64,000 bases of DNA, from contig NC_083560.1 of assembly GCF_019925205.1 (NCBI RefSeq), positions 100,902,083-100,966,082 of the forward strand. The letters are read 5' to 3'. Positions within the stretch are counted from its first letter, which is position 1. Each line of letters begins with the position of its first letter. This DNA comes from Metopolophium dirhodum. Lineage: Eukaryota; Arthropoda; Insecta; Hemiptera; Aphididae. Positions 63,233-64,000 of this stretch are shown here, one piece after another. Both the position numbers and the translations under genes were made by a program. The notes below the pieces were generated by a model, which saw only the letters and a program-made list of their open reading frames with translations, had not been told where the DNA came from and made no database searches.

Positions 63233-64000
63233 AAAATCACAAAATACAAATTATATTTAAATAGATACTAATGACTCATCAAGTGTAATAATATAAAACT
63301 ACTATTAAATCGAAATGACACAGTGACGAGTGGTCACTTAATTAAACATTCTCATCAAATATATAAGAGATCATATTGAAGTAACGGTGGTCACCAAGAC
63401 GCTTAAACTAGGTACCTAAGTAATAGAGTGGACAAAAATTAATATAATATTAAGTAAATAAGTTTTCGTGGTTAAAAAGTTTGAAAAACATTGCTATGCA
63501 CTCGCTTTTTTGTCATGACGACGTGCAACATATCTATATCTGCGTTTTGTTCCCGTCAGAAACTCGTTTCGATCACATGCATTTAATAAAATATAAGTAA
63601 GTTTCGTCTCATCCAAACGTGATAAATCTCACGTATAGTACATTTTGGGCACACGATACTATTTCATAGTATTTTTACGACAAAAACGAAAAAGAACTAA
63701 TCTCAATGTGTATAATATTATAATAATATAAAGGCGATGACGACGGTATGTATCCTTTGCCGCGAGGGCGTATATCGTCTATAATATATACATAACTCAT
63801 AAACTTACGACCGTTTTTGAATCCTATAAATATGATATAATATATATCTAACATGTGTCTGGTTAAGAACGGGTTCGGGTCGGAAAAGAAATACGAAAAA
63901 AAGAAGTACGTAAAACGTGTCTCGTATAGTCGCGTAGTGTGCGCACAGTATGAACCTTTTATGACATGTATTTATTATTTTTCTATACAATGACGGGCGG
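63233..64000. other. AT-rich noncoding stretch to window end
   Basis: No gene is supported. The minus-strand frame at 63,805-63,990 is short and without domain. Confidence 0.45.

Noticed and set aside
1..64000. CRISPR array, rRNA genes, TTAGG telomere repeat, viral genes
   Set aside because: No regularly spaced short repeats, no rRNA-like conserved blocks, no TTAGG runs and no viral protein signatures were seen.

Overview
The window looks like nuclear DNA of an aphid or a close relative (Hemiptera). This is inferred from strong AT richness, long runs of TATAATAT-type sequence, many TAGGTAGGTACC/CTACCTACC motifs, numerous hAT- and mariner-type MITEs, and an R1-clade LINE. No species can be named from the sequence alone. 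I found no convincing host protein-coding gene, rRNA, tRNA or CRISPR array. Apart from the LINE, the open frames are at most about 125 codons, lack recognisable domains, and are mostly explained by AT-rich chance, microsatellites or repeat copies. The window is best read as intergenic or intronic DNA filled with repeats. A few GC-richer islands might be undetected exons or regulatory DNA.

Layout. 1-850: degenerate repeat units carrying a small hairpin. 850-12,700: AT-rich DNA with one GC-rich candidate exon (4963-5065), a GC-richer patch (9100-9560) and repeat relics. 12,713-13,650: three-unit tandem array followed by a CA microsatellite. 17,646-17,845: facing GGTA and TACC arrays. 18,080-18,780: GC-richer segment. 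21.8 and 26.2 kb: a dispersed direct repeat. 23,433-23,644: a mariner-type MITE with TA duplication. 27,786-28,970: three-unit array with a period near 485 bp. 29.8 and 30.7 kb: a duplicated segment. 33,590-34,790: a decayed array apparently split by a MITE. 35,140-35,561, 37,239-37,353, 53,134-53,701 and 54,874-55,405: four hAT-type elements with 8-bp target duplications, two perfect and two with 7 of 8 bases matching.

The right end holds the only clear protein-coding sequence. A 5'-truncated R1-clade LINE (57,048 to about 59,543) interrupts a tandem array (55,970-57,047). It keeps an intact reverse transcriptase active site and C-terminal CCHC motif, but one in-frame TAA and one frameshift break its ORF. 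Sequence after its A-tract ends in a second A-tract, after which array-like sequence may resume, which suggests a 3' transduction with loss of target DNA. An unclassified dispersed repeat family recurs at about 3.6, 11.9, 39.0, 49.6, 60.3, 62.0 and 63.1 kb, in both orientations.

The pieces do not form a pathway. They record successive mobile-element insertions and local duplications. I see no new functional system. The most distinctive signals are the LINE/array junction, the co-varying hairpin at the left edge and the well-bounded MITEs.
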